Of a DNA stretch of 64,000 nucleotides, positions 1-9,537 are shown piece by piece. The notes beneath the pieces were generated by a model, which worked only from the letters and a program-made list of their open reading frames with translations, was not told the DNA's origin and ran no database searches. Made by a program: the position numbers and the translations under genes. Origin of the DNA: Kordia sp. (lineage in GTDB: Bacteria; Bacteroidota; Bacteroidia; Flavobacteriales; Flavobacteriaceae); contig NZ_JAKVBC010000003.1 in assembly GCF_022447245.1 (NCBI RefSeq), positions 1 through 64,000 of the forward strand, read 5' to 3'. Position 1 is the stretch's first letter; the number at the start of each line of letters is the position of its first letter.

Positions 1-1
1 T

Positions 2-130
2 AATTCTGCAAAACTTATAGACATTATTAAAAAAGAAAGACCATCTCTATTAAAATATATTTCTGAATTACAATCTGAAGCTTCTGGTCGTGAAGATTTA
101 GCTGTATATAAACGCAATCAAACCTTGTAA
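2..130 (+). CDS. C-terminal end of an unidentified protein (partial)
   Basis: The last 42 codons of a gene that begins outside the window, ending in TAA. The tail is charged and looks helical (it contains IIKKERPSLLKYISEL and ends EDLAVYKRNQTL). I do not recognise the family. Codon use resembles the neighbouring genes. No terminator hairpin is obvious directly after the stop codon. Confidence 0.6.
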   Translation, partial: NSAKLIDIIKKERPSLLKYISELQSEASGREDLAVYKRNQTL

Positions 131-531
131 CTATTTTGTATTTATCAAATTCGCAAATAATAATCACTCCACAACTATTACACTTCCCTCCTACACTTCG
201 ACAAACTCAGTGTAAAATCGTCGCAAAAAAAATGTTTACTCGCGTCATTCTTATTTGATATAGAAGTGCTCGTGAATGCTACGCATGTCATTACCTTTAG
301 TGAAGAAACTTTTATGTAATAACTTTTTTAAAAATTTAAAGTGTAAACTTTGCTTTTTCTCTAAGCAAAGTAACATAACGCGAGAACATTATAACACATT
401 TTATATATATTTATAATCAGTCATTATGCAAAATTGCTTTTGTGTCGTTTTTAAATTAAAAACCCTTACAAAACATAATGATTGGTTACTTTGTTTGTTT
501 TGAAAAAATTTTAGTATTCATCCTTGAACTT
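131..531. other. Gene-free spacer with a small hairpin and a degenerate dispersed repeat
   Basis: About 400 bases with no convincing reading frame on either strand. Positions 192-197 (TACACT) and 209-214 (AGTGTA) form a 6-bp stem around a TCGACAAACTC loop. The stretch from about 187 to 282 resembles 5815-5935 in order and spacing: a CCTACACT..CAAA block, then GTGTAAA, GCAAAAAAA, TTTGATA and a TGAAT block. This suggests an old dispersed repeat. The rest is AT-rich and featureless. Confidence 0.4.
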
Positions 532-1800
532 TCAGCTTCTATAAAACTCAGCAAATACTTTAATGATAGCATCATGGTCTGTAACAGCACACATTTCTCT
601 AATGCTATGCATCGATAACATTGGGTTTCCAATATCTATGGTTGGTATACCAATTTTAGCGGCGGTCATAGGTCCAATGGTAGATCCGCAGCCAATATCA
701 TTACGGCTGCAGAAGTCTTGAAAAGGAACACCTGCCTTAGTACACCATTGCTTGAACTTCGCTATTGAAAAAGCATCTGTAGCATAGCGCATGTTGGCAT
801 TACTTTTTATAACGGGTCCAGCACCCAACTGTGGTTTGTGATGGCTATCGTGCTTATGAGGATAATTAGGATGTACCGCATGTGCCATATCAGCTGATAT
901 AAAAAACGAACGTGCTATGGTTTGAAAATAGGTTTCTTCATTTGATGATATGTGACCATGAATGCGTTTTAACGTAGCTTCTAAAAAGTTAGAATTAGCT
1001 CCATTCTGCGATTCTGAACCAATTTCTTCATGCTGAAAATACGCCGCTATTTGTACTTTGTTATTTTCAGTTTCAGATATTTTTAAAGCTTCAAATGATG
1101 CGTGAACACTGGCTAAATTATCTAATCTAGGAGCAAAAACAAACTCTTTGTTAATACCTCCCAAACTTGATTTTTCAGCGTCAAACAAAAATAAATCCCA
1201 ACTGAGTATCGTTCCAGAAATTCCTGTTTCTTTTTTTATCCAATCTTCAAAATTTAGGTCTTTTTCAAGTCCGATCACAGGAAACATATGCTCTTGTGGG
1301 TTGGGTTTAAATCCCTGCTTATTCACTTCCCTATCTAAATGTATTGCTAAACGAGGTATGCGTAACCTTTTTTCTATTTTAACTATTCGTTGTTCTAACT
1401 GACCATGTTCATTTTCAATAATTATTCGGCCACCAAAATACAGGTCTTTGTCAAACCAACTCGTTAACAATACACCTCCATATATTTCAATATTCAATAC
1501 TTGAAAGCCTTCTTTTGTGGAAATAGGATTGTTTTTTATTCTTAGGCAAGGCGAATCGGTATGTGCTCCAATAATAGAAAAAGCATAGTTATTTGTCCAT
1601 TTTTGAGGTGTTTTAAAGATGATAATGGATCCATCGGCTCTTGTTACAAAATACTTCCCTCCTTCTTCTAACGACCAGTTGGCTTCTTCCTTTAGCTCTT
1701 TATAATTTTGTGTTAATAATTCATTTTTTAAATTTTCTACAGCGTGGAATGCCGTTGAACTTTGATCTATAAATTCTAAAAGGCTTTGAGAATAAGACAT
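532..1800 (-). CDS. apeB: M18 family aminopeptidase (aspartyl aminopeptidase type)
   Basis: A zinc-dependent, probably cytoplasmic aminopeptidase that removes N-terminal, often acidic, residues from peptides. The 422-residue length fits the bacterial M18 family. The metal and catalytic motifs of the family are visible in order: GAHTDSP near residue 78, HEEIGS near 258, ISADMAHAVHP near 301, and SMHSIREMCAVTDH near the C-terminus. It has no signal peptide. The ATG start follows directly from the first conserved helix. The gene stands alone: spacers of 400 and 80 bases separate it from its neighbours. The family assignment is firm; the substrate preference is inferred from the family. Confidence 0.93.
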   Translation of the reverse strand: MSYSQSLLEFIDQSSTAFHAVENLKNELLTQNYKELKEEANWSLEEGGKYFVTRADGSIIIFKTPQKWTNNYAFSIIGAHTDSPCLRIKNNPISTKEGFQVLNIEIYGGVLLTSWFDKDLYFGGRIIIENEHGQLEQRIVKIEKRLRIPRLAIHLDREVNKQGFKPNPQEHMFPVIGLEKDLNFEDWIKKETGISGTILSWDLFLFDAEKSSLGGINKEFVFAPRLDNLASVHASFEALKISETENNKVQIAAYFQHEEIGSESQNGANSNFLEATLKRIHGHISSNEETYFQTIARSFFISADMAHAVHPNYPHKHDSHHKPQLGAGPVIKSNANMRYATDAFSIAKFKQWCTKAGVPFQDFCSRNDIGCGSTIGPMTAAKIGIPTIDIGNPMLSMHSIREMCAVTDHDAIIKVFAEFYRS

Positions 1801-1881
1801 GTAAGGTGTTTTTGTGTAAATTTAGATAAAACACCAAGGTACTTAAATTCTCTTTTATAGTCTATTGTTTTATGTGGATTA

Positions 1882-3870
1882 TTATTTGACAATTGCAGGG
1901 ATAATAATTTCAGAAATTTGAGTCATGAGTTCATCTTCTCGATCATGACCAGAAACGACAATTGTCAAATCAAGTTCTTCAATCACTATGACACGTTGTC
2001 CGCCGCCGCCCCAAGCAAATGTTGCATTGTAACTTTTATGACCAACCTTTATGAGTGTTTGATACCAAAAATAACCGTAACGATAGTCTTTTGGCATCCA
2101 GTCTTGAGTTGGTTTTACAATGCCGCTAGTGGCTTTGTCCAGATATTCAGCAGAAATAAGCTGCTCACCGTTTAATTTTCCGTTATTAAGAACTAAATTC
2201 CCCAATTTGATCATGTCGCGAGACAAGAATTTTACACGCCAACCAGCTTCAGGCAAACCGCTAACATGATTTGTCCATTCATATGCTGTGATGCCAAGTT
2301 TGTCCAGTATTTCAGTTTTTATAAAGTTTTCAGCTGTTCCTGGCACAACGGCATCAATAACCGTCATTACTAACATTGGATTGAAATTACCGTACAGATA
2401 TTTCTGAGATTCTTGGGTTACAGGTTTGCTTTGTTCAAGAAGTGTCTGAACCAATCCCTGCCCTTTTAATCGAACAGAATCGTTCTCAAACTCTTTCCAT
2501 ACTTCGCTATCAATAGTTAATCCTCCATGCATGGTTAATGCTTTATGAAGCGTGATTTTTTCGGCACCTTTGGTGATTTTTTCAAGATCAATATCTTTTA
2601 GAAAATGAATCAAAGGTTTGTGTAGATCTTCCATAGATAAATACCCTAATTGAATAGCTCTACCCAAAATCAAACTGGTATATGCTTTTACTGCAGATGC
2701 TTGTCCATGAGGCAAATTGATACGCCCTTTTTTATAATAGGATTCAAAAACTAATTTGTTCTTGTGTGAAATGAGTAATGCATCATAATTTCCATGCTTA
2801 CCCTCAAAAATCTCTTGAGAAAGTTTGAGGATTGCCTGTTGGTCATTACTTTTCACCGATAATGTATCCACTGACACACCATCTTTTCTGTCTTCTGGTG
2901 TTGTACTGACATATGCATTATTGAGATGTGGAATATCCCAGAATGAAGCTTCAAAGTTATCATTTGAAATAGGACTCATTAAGGATGATAGCCAAGTTAC
3001 ACTACGTACCACAGTCATAGGGAATGCCGTTCCATGATCACCATCAATCACTACTTTTAATACCGCCAAACCACTATCTCTTCTGTTTTTTAATATACTA
3101 ACAAATTCATCGATAGGTTCTTCCATATCTTTTTCTAATGAACCGCGTGAAATAAAAACATTGGCTTTTATACTAGAATTTTTATTTGATGCCTCGTAAG
3201 GTCCAAATTTTGAATTAAGCTCGGATAGATACGAAACCTCATTTTTTATGGATGGACTGCCAATAATGTAATTGTTAAAAGTATCTGGTTGCGTCAATAG
3301 TACATAAGCGCCAAATTCACCGCCCATTGAATAACCGAAATACGTACGACTGTTTGGGTCAGTTCGATACGTATTTTCAACATAGGTAATGACATCATTT
3401 CGAATAAAGTCTAAATGTTTTTTTCCTTGTCCTAATTGATATTTTTTTTGAATTTTAGGATTGTTTGATTTGCGAAAACTATAATCTCTAAATCGACTCA
3501 CATGTGCTCCTCTCTCTTTTCTTAGATCTTCATTGATGTCCAATTGCCATGAGATTCCGACTAGAATAACATTTTCTAGCATGTATTCTGTAGAACCTGA
3601 TAACATTTCGAGATGCCACATTGCATCCGTGTAATAAATCGCAGGATACGAAATATCCTTATTTTCTGAATAATCTTTAGGCAATTTTATATAAAGTTCA
3701 TAATTTCTTTTCGTCTGAGTAGCTTTTATTGGAACTACTTGAATATGTGATAATTCTAAAAAAGAGCTTTTTTTATTTGATGTAAATCTTTTTGCACTAT
3801 TTTTCTGAGCAAAGGCAGTATTTGTTATTATAAGAAGAATTAGAAGTAGTAATCCTGTTTTATTTTTCAT
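1882..3870 (-). CDS. Secreted two-domain hydrolase: esterase-like alpha/beta hydrolase fused to a class C beta-lactamase-like domain
   Basis: A 662-residue exported protein with a signal peptide ending at about residue 21 (AFAQ). The first domain (about 45-300) looks like the EsterD/IroE-like alpha/beta hydrolases: nucleophile in GYSMGGE (Ser181) and a probable catalytic histidine in GDHGTAF (His279). The second domain (about 345-660) is a serine beta-lactamase-like or penicillin-binding fold with SAVK (Ser392, Lys395) and YGN (Tyr493, Asn495). Both active sites look complete, so this may be a bifunctional esterase/peptidase acting in the periplasm or outside the cell. The substrate is unknown. 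It is divergent from a LytS/LytTR regulatory pair 200 bases away, which may control it; that link is inference. Confidence 0.8.
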   Translation of the reverse strand: MKNKTGLLLLILLIITNTAFAQKNSAKRFTSNKKSSFLELSHIQVVPIKATQTKRNYELYIKLPKDYSENKDISYPAIYYTDAMWHLEMLSGSTEYMLENVILVGISWQLDINEDLRKERGAHVSRFRDYSFRKSNNPKIQKKYQLGQGKKHLDFIRNDVITYVENTYRTDPNSRTYFGYSMGGEFGAYVLLTQPDTFNNYIIGSPSIKNEVSYLSELNSKFGPYEASNKNSSIKANVFISRGSLEKDMEEPIDEFVSILKNRRDSGLAVLKVVIDGDHGTAFPMTVVRSVTWLSSLMSPISNDNFEASFWDIPHLNNAYVSTTPEDRKDGVSVDTLSVKSNDQQAILKLSQEIFEGKHGNYDALLISHKNKLVFESYYKKGRINLPHGQASAVKAYTSLILGRAIQLGYLSMEDLHKPLIHFLKDIDLEKITKGAEKITLHKALTMHGGLTIDSEVWKEFENDSVRLKGQGLVQTLLEQSKPVTQESQKYLYGNFNPMLVMTVIDAVVPGTAENFIKTEILDKLGITAYEWTNHVSGLPEAGWRVKFLSRDMIKLGNLVLNNGKLNGEQLISAEYLDKATSGIVKPTQDWMPKDYRYGYFWYQTLIKVGHKSYNATFAWGGGGQRVIVIEELDLTIVVSGHDREDELMTQISEIIIPAIVK

Positions 3871-4073
3871 AATTACTTTTTTATAAAAATTCGGTATCCA
3901 TAATTAATTGTTGAATAAAAGTAGCATATAATTCTCGCTAACAATTTTAAATAGGACAAACAGCGCAATCAAATGACAAACTCATTTCATCATTGATATA
4001 TGGCTTTCATAAGAAATTATAAAAACTTGCATTTTTATATAGTATTTTTACACTCTTTTAATAGAAAGAATGT

Positions 4074-5075
4074 ATGTTTAAACAGTCATTGAAGAACACA
4101 ATACTCCTTAATATAGGAGCCTTTTTATTGGTACTCATCCTTGAAGTATTGAGTGTTTGGGCAATTAAGGATAAGTTTGATACAGATTATTCTTTTTACT
4201 TGCATAGTGTTAATTTTACTATTGCCATTATGGGTGTTATTTGGATCAATCATTTAGTGTTGATTCCCTATCTTTTTGATAAGAAGCGCTATTTTTTATA
4301 TACAATACTTCTTTTTGGGAGTCTGTTTTTGGGTGCATACATGAAAGCTTATGCAAAGGATGGTTGGTATGGTGTCAACAAGATGATTTTTTTTCTAATA
4401 TATACTACCGGAACAGGAATGGCCGCTTTTTTTGTGAGAAGAAATATACTATTCAGAAAAGAAAATGATGAGAAAGAAAGTTTGCAAAAAGAGATGGAAC
4501 TTAATTATTTAAAAGAGCAGGTGAATCCGCATTTTTTATTTAATTCATTAAATAGTATTTATTCGCTTTCCAGACAACAATCGCCTGAAACTCCTGATGT
4601 GGTGATGCAGCTTTCAGAATTAATGAGATATCAACTAGAAAGCGCTAAAAAAGACACCGTTTTATTGAAAGAAGAGCTTGAGTTTATAGAAAATTATTTA
4701 TTACTTGAAGAAAAAAGACTGAGTAAACGCTGTAGTATTGAATTTTTGATTGAAGGCAATTTGGCCGATTTAAGGATTGCTCCAATGCTACTCATTCCAT
4801 TTGTGGAAAATGCTGTTAAACATGGTGCTCAAAGTACGAATGAACAAAGTAAAATTGATATTTCTGCTTCTATAAAAAATACCTCTATTCATTTTAGTGT
4901 GGTTAATTCAAAACCATCCATGGTTTCTGAATCGAAAAGAAAAGGAATGGGACTTGAAAATGTGAAAAGGCGTTTAAATCTCTTATATCTTGATTCACAT
5001 GTGTTAGAAATTGATGACAAAGAGAACTTATATCGTATAAATCTGGTTGTTGATTTAACAAGTTTAAAATATTAA
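4074..5075 (+). CDS. LytS-family sensor histidine kinase
   Basis: A membrane-bound sensor kinase of 333 residues. The N-terminal 120 residues form about four membrane helices with little periplasmic loop. A short linker follows, then the His_kinase domain typical of the LytS/YehU group: EQVNPHFLFNSLNS carries the phosphorylated His153, and the ATPase part shows PFVENAVKHG and GMGLENVKRRL. The response regulator gene starts 10 bases downstream, so the two are surely cotranscribed. The signal sensed is unknown. The opposite-strand secreted hydrolase is a candidate target gene or functional partner. Confidence 0.92.
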   Translation: MFKQSLKNTILLNIGAFLLVLILEVLSVWAIKDKFDTDYSFYLHSVNFTIAIMGVIWINHLVLIPYLFDKKRYFLYTILLFGSLFLGAYMKAYAKDGWYGVNKMIFFLIYTTGTGMAAFFVRRNILFRKENDEKESLQKEMELNYLKEQVNPHFLFNSLNSIYSLSRQQSPETPDVVMQLSELMRYQLESAKKDTVLLKEELEFIENYLLLEEKRLSKRCSIEFLIEGNLADLRIAPMLLIPFVENAVKHGAQSTNEQSKIDISASIKNTSIHFSVVNSKPSMVSESKRKGMGLENVKRRLNLLYLDSHVLEIDDKENLYRINLVVDLTSLKY

Positions 5076-5085
5076 AAATAGCGTA

Positions 5086-5781
5086 ATGATTAAAATTGGT
5101 ATCGTTGATGATGAAACACTCGCACGCAAAGTGTTGGAAGATTATTGTTCTAAAATTGATAACTTCGAATTAGTAATAAGTACAGGAAATCCACTGGAAT
5201 TTATCAATTTTACTCAGCAACATGAGATTGATCTTATTTTTCTTGATATAGAAATGCCCGAACTCAATGGTATGGAAGTTTTACGATCTATGATAAAACC
5301 ACCAAAAGTTATTTTAACTACTGCTTATTCTGAGTATGCATTGGAAAGTTACAATTATGGCGTCGTAGATTATTTGTTAAAACCAATAAAACTTGAGCGC
5401 TTTTTAAAGGCTATCAATAAAGTTTCTGCTTCAAAAATAATAGAACCTAAAAAAAATACGGTTAGTAAAGATCTTCAAATAAAACATGATGGCATGCCAG
5501 TCAATGTTCCATTGAATTCTATTTTGTACATTCAGAGTTTTGGAAATTATTTGAAAATATTTACCGATTCAAGAATGTACTTAATCTCTGAAACACTCAT
5601 TAATATTACTACGGTATTGTCTGAAAATTTTCAACGTACACATAAATCATACATTGCCAATTTGAACAGAGTTTCAAAAGTAAGTAAAACCAATTTGTTA
5701 ATAGAAGATAAAAAAGTACCTGTAAGTGCTATGTATAAAGTTATAGTCTTTAAAAAATTGGAAGTTTTAGCGAAATTATAA
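5086..5781 (+). CDS. LytTR-family response regulator
   Basis: Partner of the preceding histidine kinase. The receiver domain (about 1-115) has the acidic pair VDDE, the phosphoacceptor Asp54 in FLDIEMPE, and the conserved lysine in LLKPIK. The C-terminal LytTR DNA-binding domain (about 130-228) shows ILYIQSFGNYLKIF and FQRTHKSYIANLNRV, the usual hallmarks. The length of 231 residues is normal. It would bind paired direct repeats upstream of target genes; I could not identify such repeats with confidence. After it comes a gene-free spacer. Confidence 0.93.
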   Translation: MIKIGIVDDETLARKVLEDYCSKIDNFELVISTGNPLEFINFTQQHEIDLIFLDIEMPELNGMEVLRSMIKPPKVILTTAYSEYALESYNYGVVDYLLKPIKLERFLKAINKVSASKIIEPKKNTVSKDLQIKHDGMPVNVPLNSILYIQSFGNYLKIFTDSRMYLISETLINITTVLSENFQRTHKSYIANLNRVSKVSKTNLLIEDKKVPVSAMYKVIVFKKLEVLAKL

Positions 5782-6012
5782 AATATGCTCTTAGATTTTA
5801 AACGATTGCTCTTCATTCCTACACTACAACAAAGTTTATCTTGATTTTGCTAAAAGTTCCGTGTAAATTTATTGCAAAAAAATGCTTGATTTAAGTATTT
5901 TAATTTGATAAATACATACTCATGAATATATCTACATCATAATTATTGATAGTGTATCTAGTATTTCTTTTGATAATTCAATGATATCATTTTCATGCAT
6001 AATTCAACACTA
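5782..6012. repeat. Gene-free spacer with the second copy of a degenerate dispersed repeat
   Basis: No reading frame is supported here. From about 5815 to 5935 the order of short blocks (CCTACACT, ACAAA, GTGTAAA, GCAAAAAAATG, TTTGATA, CATGAATA) matches the spacer at 187-282, with an insertion of about 12 bases and many substitutions. It lies between two convergent genes. I see no clear terminator. Confidence 0.3.
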
Positions 6013-7326
6013 TTAAATACGAGAAACTCTCACTTTTTTCTTTTTTAAACGTGTATTGTTTGTTTTTTGGATGACTTCTTTAACTTTGGAAGCCTTCACT
6101 GCTACAAAGGCGCAATCACTTTTGAGCTCAATCATCCCCAATTCGTCTTTGTTTAGATTTCCTTGTTTCATAAACAATCCTGCAATATCTCCTTTGGAAA
6201 TTTTGTCTTTTCTTCCGCCAGATATGAATAGGGTTTTCCAACCAGAAGGTTTTGGTCGTTTTGTTGCAGGAATTTCTTCGATAACTTCTACTTCAGAAAT
6301 AAAATCAGGAACGGTTTCTTCTTCCCACTGCAATACAAAGGCAGTTCCTTCCGCATGCATACGTGCAGTTCGTCCATTACGATGTGTGAATTCTTGACTT
6401 TTTACTGGCAATTGATAGTGAATAATAAACTTGATTTCTGGGACATCAATTCCACGTGCTGCTAAGTCAGTTGCTATAATAAGTTGATGTGTTCCATTTC
6501 TAAATTTGATCAATGCGCGTTCACGATCTTTTTGTTCCATTCCTCCATAAAAACAACCATGTGGAATACCATTATGATTGAGAAAATCACTTACATATTG
6601 AATGGTGTTTTTAAAATTACAAAAGATAATTCCTGGCTGATTCGCCATTAACGAAATGGTATTCAGTAAGGTATCTAATTTGTCTTTAGTTGGAGATAAA
6701 ATGCGCTTTACATCCAATTTGGCAATTTTCTCCCCTAAATAATTGATCGTTAATGGGTTTTTCATTCCGACAAACTGCGGAATTTCCATGTCTTTCGTAG
6801 CCGATGTCAGCACTCGTTTTTCAATAGTTGGCAGCAACGAAACAATATCTTTCATTTCATCTTCAAAACCAACTTCCAACGATTTGTCGAATTCATCTAA
6901 AACCAAGGTTTTTAGATAATCTGTACTAAAGGTTTCTCTACGTACATGATCTGCAATTCTCCCAGGTGTTCCAACTAAGATTGCTGGACGATGTTTTAAA
7001 TCAATTTTGTCTTTGGAAAAGTTACGACCTCCATATACTTCATTGACTTTGAAACCAGTTCCCATCTCACGAGTTACCTGAGATATTTGAATTGCTAGTT
7101 CTCGCGAAGGTGCTAAAATTAGGGCTTGTACTTCTTCCAACGTTGGATCTAATTCCGCAATTAGAGGCATTAAAAAAGCCAAGGTTTTCCCTGTTCCTGT
7201 TGGTGATAACAGAATTGTATTGGGATGCGAACTGATTGCTAATTTCGCTTCTTCTTGCATTTCATTAAGCTTTTCAATGCCTAATTTAGCTAAGATATCA
7301 AGTTGATTTTTAATGATTTTTGACAT
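6013..7326 (-). CDS. DEAD-box family ATP-dependent RNA helicase (DEFD variant)
   Basis: A cytoplasmic RNA helicase of 437 residues. Helicase motifs are in order: Walker A SPTGTGKT (41-48), PSRELA, GTPGR, the motif II variant LDEFD instead of DEAD, SAT, ATDLAARGID and HRNGRTAR. The last ~75 residues resemble the DbpA-type RNA-binding domain (KISKGDIAGLFMKQGNL, then a basic tail KKKKVRVSRI), which points to rRNA or ribosome assembly. A candidate promoter lies directly upstream (CAAAAGTA at 7331-7338, the reverse complement of TAnnTTTG) and would give a very short or leaderless mRNA. The family is certain; the exact RNA target is inferred. Confidence 0.92.
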   Translation of the reverse strand: MSKIIKNQLDILAKLGIEKLNEMQEEAKLAISSHPNTILLSPTGTGKTLAFLMPLIAELDPTLEEVQALILAPSRELAIQISQVTREMGTGFKVNEVYGGRNFSKDKIDLKHRPAILVGTPGRIADHVRRETFSTDYLKTLVLDEFDKSLEVGFEDEMKDIVSLLPTIEKRVLTSATKDMEIPQFVGMKNPLTINYLGEKIAKLDVKRILSPTKDKLDTLLNTISLMANQPGIIFCNFKNTIQYVSDFLNHNGIPHGCFYGGMEQKDRERALIKFRNGTHQLIIATDLAARGIDVPEIKFIIHYQLPVKSQEFTHRNGRTARMHAEGTAFVLQWEEETVPDFISEVEVIEEIPATKRPKPSGWKTLFISGGRKDKISKGDIAGLFMKQGNLNKDELGMIELKSDCAFVAVKASKVKEVIQKTNNTRLKKKKVRVSRI

Positions 7327-7397
7327 GCTGCAAAAGTACAGCTATTTCAATGAATTGAACAATTAAATAATTTAAAGATACAAAAAACAAAAGCGTT

Positions 7398-8315
7398 CTA
7401 TTTTTCTACTTCTTTGAATTCGTAAATTAATAATTGACTTTGAATGTTCATCGGTAATGCCAAGAGTTTTTTCTCAGGAATGTATAAAATATCACCAACA
7501 CTTCTTCCAACAGTTAAAACATCTTCTACTTCACCTTTGGTATTGATTTTCATAATTTTACCAGTACGCCAAGCAGAAATTAAGAGGTTTTGTTTATCAT
7601 ATACTTGCACGCCATCTAGGTTGCCGAGTGTATCTTGAGAGACTTTTGCAATTGCTTTAGATTCCATATTCACTTTTAGGAAGTTTCCACTTTGCTTTTG
7701 TTTTCCTTCTGGTCCTACCATATTTCCCCAAGCAGCTACATACATATCATTATTCACTTGTAATAATCCATTAGGATGTTCTAAGTCTTCTGATTGTAGC
7801 CATTGTGAAAATGTTCCATCAGGTTTTAGCACATAAATGGACGAGTTTCCTGTGTCTGAAACGTAGACAGTTCCGTCAGAAGCTACATTTACGTCATTTA
7901 AAAATACAGTTCCTTCTGTGGTATGTCTGTTTAGGACTTCTCCAGTTTTTAAATCGGCTTCTACTAAAACGGTAACGTCACTAACATATAATTTATCATT
8001 GGTAATCGCAATTCCTTTCGGATCATTCAAACCTTTTACAAACGTTGTATCTATCACTTTTCCATCCAATGAAACTTTAGCAATACTTCCATCGCCTTCT
8101 TCACTGTTTCCAATTAATGAAGCTAGCAACAAATTTTCTTTTTTGTTGTATGCAACAGATTCACAATGCGTTAATCCATTTATTTCATGTGAAAGTTTAG
8201 GTTCTAATTTTATGTTTTTTTCTATTGTATTTGTTTCTTTTTTGGTCTCTTTCTTTTCACTTTTACAAGCAATAATACATAAAGAAAGTAGTGCGATTTT
8301 AAAGATGTTTTTCAT
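7398..8315 (-). CDS. SMP-30/gluconolactonase-like beta-propeller lipoprotein
   Basis: A 305-residue lipoprotein. The signal peptide ends in the lipobox LCIIAC (acylated Cys about 17), followed by a Lys/Glu-rich linker (about 18-35). The rest consists of repeated propeller blades of SMP-30/NHL type, with phrases such as DPKGIAITNDKLYVSD, DVNVASDGTVYVSDTGN and HPNGLLQVNNDMYVAAWG. It is probably anchored on the outer face of a membrane and may bind or hydrolyse a small ligand. No enzymatic activity can be read from the sequence. The neighbouring genes give no pathway clue. Confidence 0.8.
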   Translation of the reverse strand: MKNIFKIALLSLCIIACKSEKKETKKETNTIEKNIKLEPKLSHEINGLTHCESVAYNKKENLLLASLIGNSEEGDGSIAKVSLDGKVIDTTFVKGLNDPKGIAITNDKLYVSDVTVLVEADLKTGEVLNRHTTEGTVFLNDVNVASDGTVYVSDTGNSSIYVLKPDGTFSQWLQSEDLEHPNGLLQVNNDMYVAAWGNMVGPEGKQKQSGNFLKVNMESKAIAKVSQDTLGNLDGVQVYDKQNLLISAWRTGKIMKINTKGEVEDVLTVGRSVGDILYIPEKKLLALPMNIQSQLLIYEFKEVEK

Positions 8316-8394
8316 GAATCGGTTTTTAAAAATTACCTCTAAAATACAGAATCAAATTTAAAATTTATGATGAACTTTTAGTATTTTGCGAAAT

Positions 8395-9468
8395 ATGAGA
8401 ACTTTCCAACAATACCTATTATTTACATTCAGATCTGTCCTATTTTGGATACTCGCCTTTTCTTTTATGATTGTCATTCGCTATTTCGGCATTTTTGAGG
8501 AAAAAGGTGTGAGTATTCTTCCTAAATATGAACTTCCGATACAGGATTTATTGTTGTATGTGGGCCTGTCTTCAATTCCTTTTGGAGTTTTTTATGCTGC
8601 GGTAGAGTTTTTGTTTGATCGCTATTTGGCTAAAAATTTGTCATTAGGCATTATTATTTTCACAAAGACGTTTTTATATCTTGTCACACTGATTCTTCTA
8701 GTGAGTTATGTGGTAGAATATACTGGTTATATGTTAGATGTTTCATTGTCAGATGAACGTGGTTGGTGGCGCACCAATAAGACTTTTTGGTCCATTATGA
8801 TTTACTTTGTTATTGCGTCACTGGTATTTTCTTTTATCCGAATTGCTAATGAGAAATTTGGTCGAGGCGTTTTTATTAAAATGTTATTAGGAAAGTACCG
8901 AAAACCACAAGAAGAGAAGCGAATTTTTATGTTTTTAGACTTAAAATCTTCTACAACATTTGCTGAAAATTTAGGACATTATAAGTATAGTCAATTGATT
9001 CAAGATTGTTTTTATGATTTGAATCGAATTATAAGCAAGTATGATGCAGAAATTTACCAATATGTTGGAGATGAAGCTGTTTTAAGCTGGAAATACAAAC
9101 GTGGAATTAACCGTAATAATGTTGTAGCATTATATTTTGCTTTTAATGATCGTATTGATAGTCGTAGTAATTATTATCAGGAGAAATATGGTCTCATACC
9201 ACAATTTAAAGCAGGAATTCACGGAGGAACATTGATGGTTACTGAAGTGGGAAGTGTAAAAAAGGAAATTGCTTATCATGGAGATGTAATCAATACAACA
9301 GCAAGAATTCAATCGCAATGTAATACCTATAATGCCAGCGTTTTAATTTCAGAATCGTTATTGAGAGACTTGAATTTACCAGAAGAATATATTACAAAAA
9401 ACATTGATGACTTGCTACTTAGAGGAAAGGCGCAAACCATCAATATTTATAGTATTGTAAGAGAGTAA
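8395..9468 (+). CDS. Membrane-bound class III adenylate/guanylate cyclase
   Basis: Four predicted membrane helices in the first ~160 residues, then a class III nucleotide cyclase catalytic domain (about 180-355). Both metal-binding aspartates are present (FLDLKSST and YVGDEAVLSW), and so is the Asn/Arg transition-state pair in GDVINTTARIQ, so the enzyme is probably active. The frame can be extended to a TTG at 8386, but the ATG at 8395 begins the first membrane helix more naturally and is my choice. Whether it makes cAMP or cGMP cannot be told. No cNMP-binding protein is encoded in the window. Confidence 0.88.
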   Translation: MRTFQQYLLFTFRSVLFWILAFSFMIVIRYFGIFEEKGVSILPKYELPIQDLLLYVGLSSIPFGVFYAAVEFLFDRYLAKNLSLGIIIFTKTFLYLVTLILLVSYVVEYTGYMLDVSLSDERGWWRTNKTFWSIMIYFVIASLVFSFIRIANEKFGRGVFIKMLLGKYRKPQEEKRIFMFLDLKSSTTFAENLGHYKYSQLIQDCFYDLNRIISKYDAEIYQYVGDEAVLSWKYKRGINRNNVVALYFAFNDRIDSRSNYYQEKYGLIPQFKAGIHGGTLMVTEVGSVKKEIAYHGDVINTTARIQSQCNTYNASVLISESLLRDLNLPEEYITKNIDDLLLRGKAQTINIYSIVRE

Positions 9469-9537
9469 CTTACTAAATTTCATCACTTCTTCTTCTCTAC
9501 TTTTAAGTTTTTGTTAGATTCAGTTAGCTGTTTGTGT

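Noticed and set aside
8386-8394. TTG start of the cyclase gene
   Set aside because: The ATG at 8395 starts the first membrane helix and is more usual.
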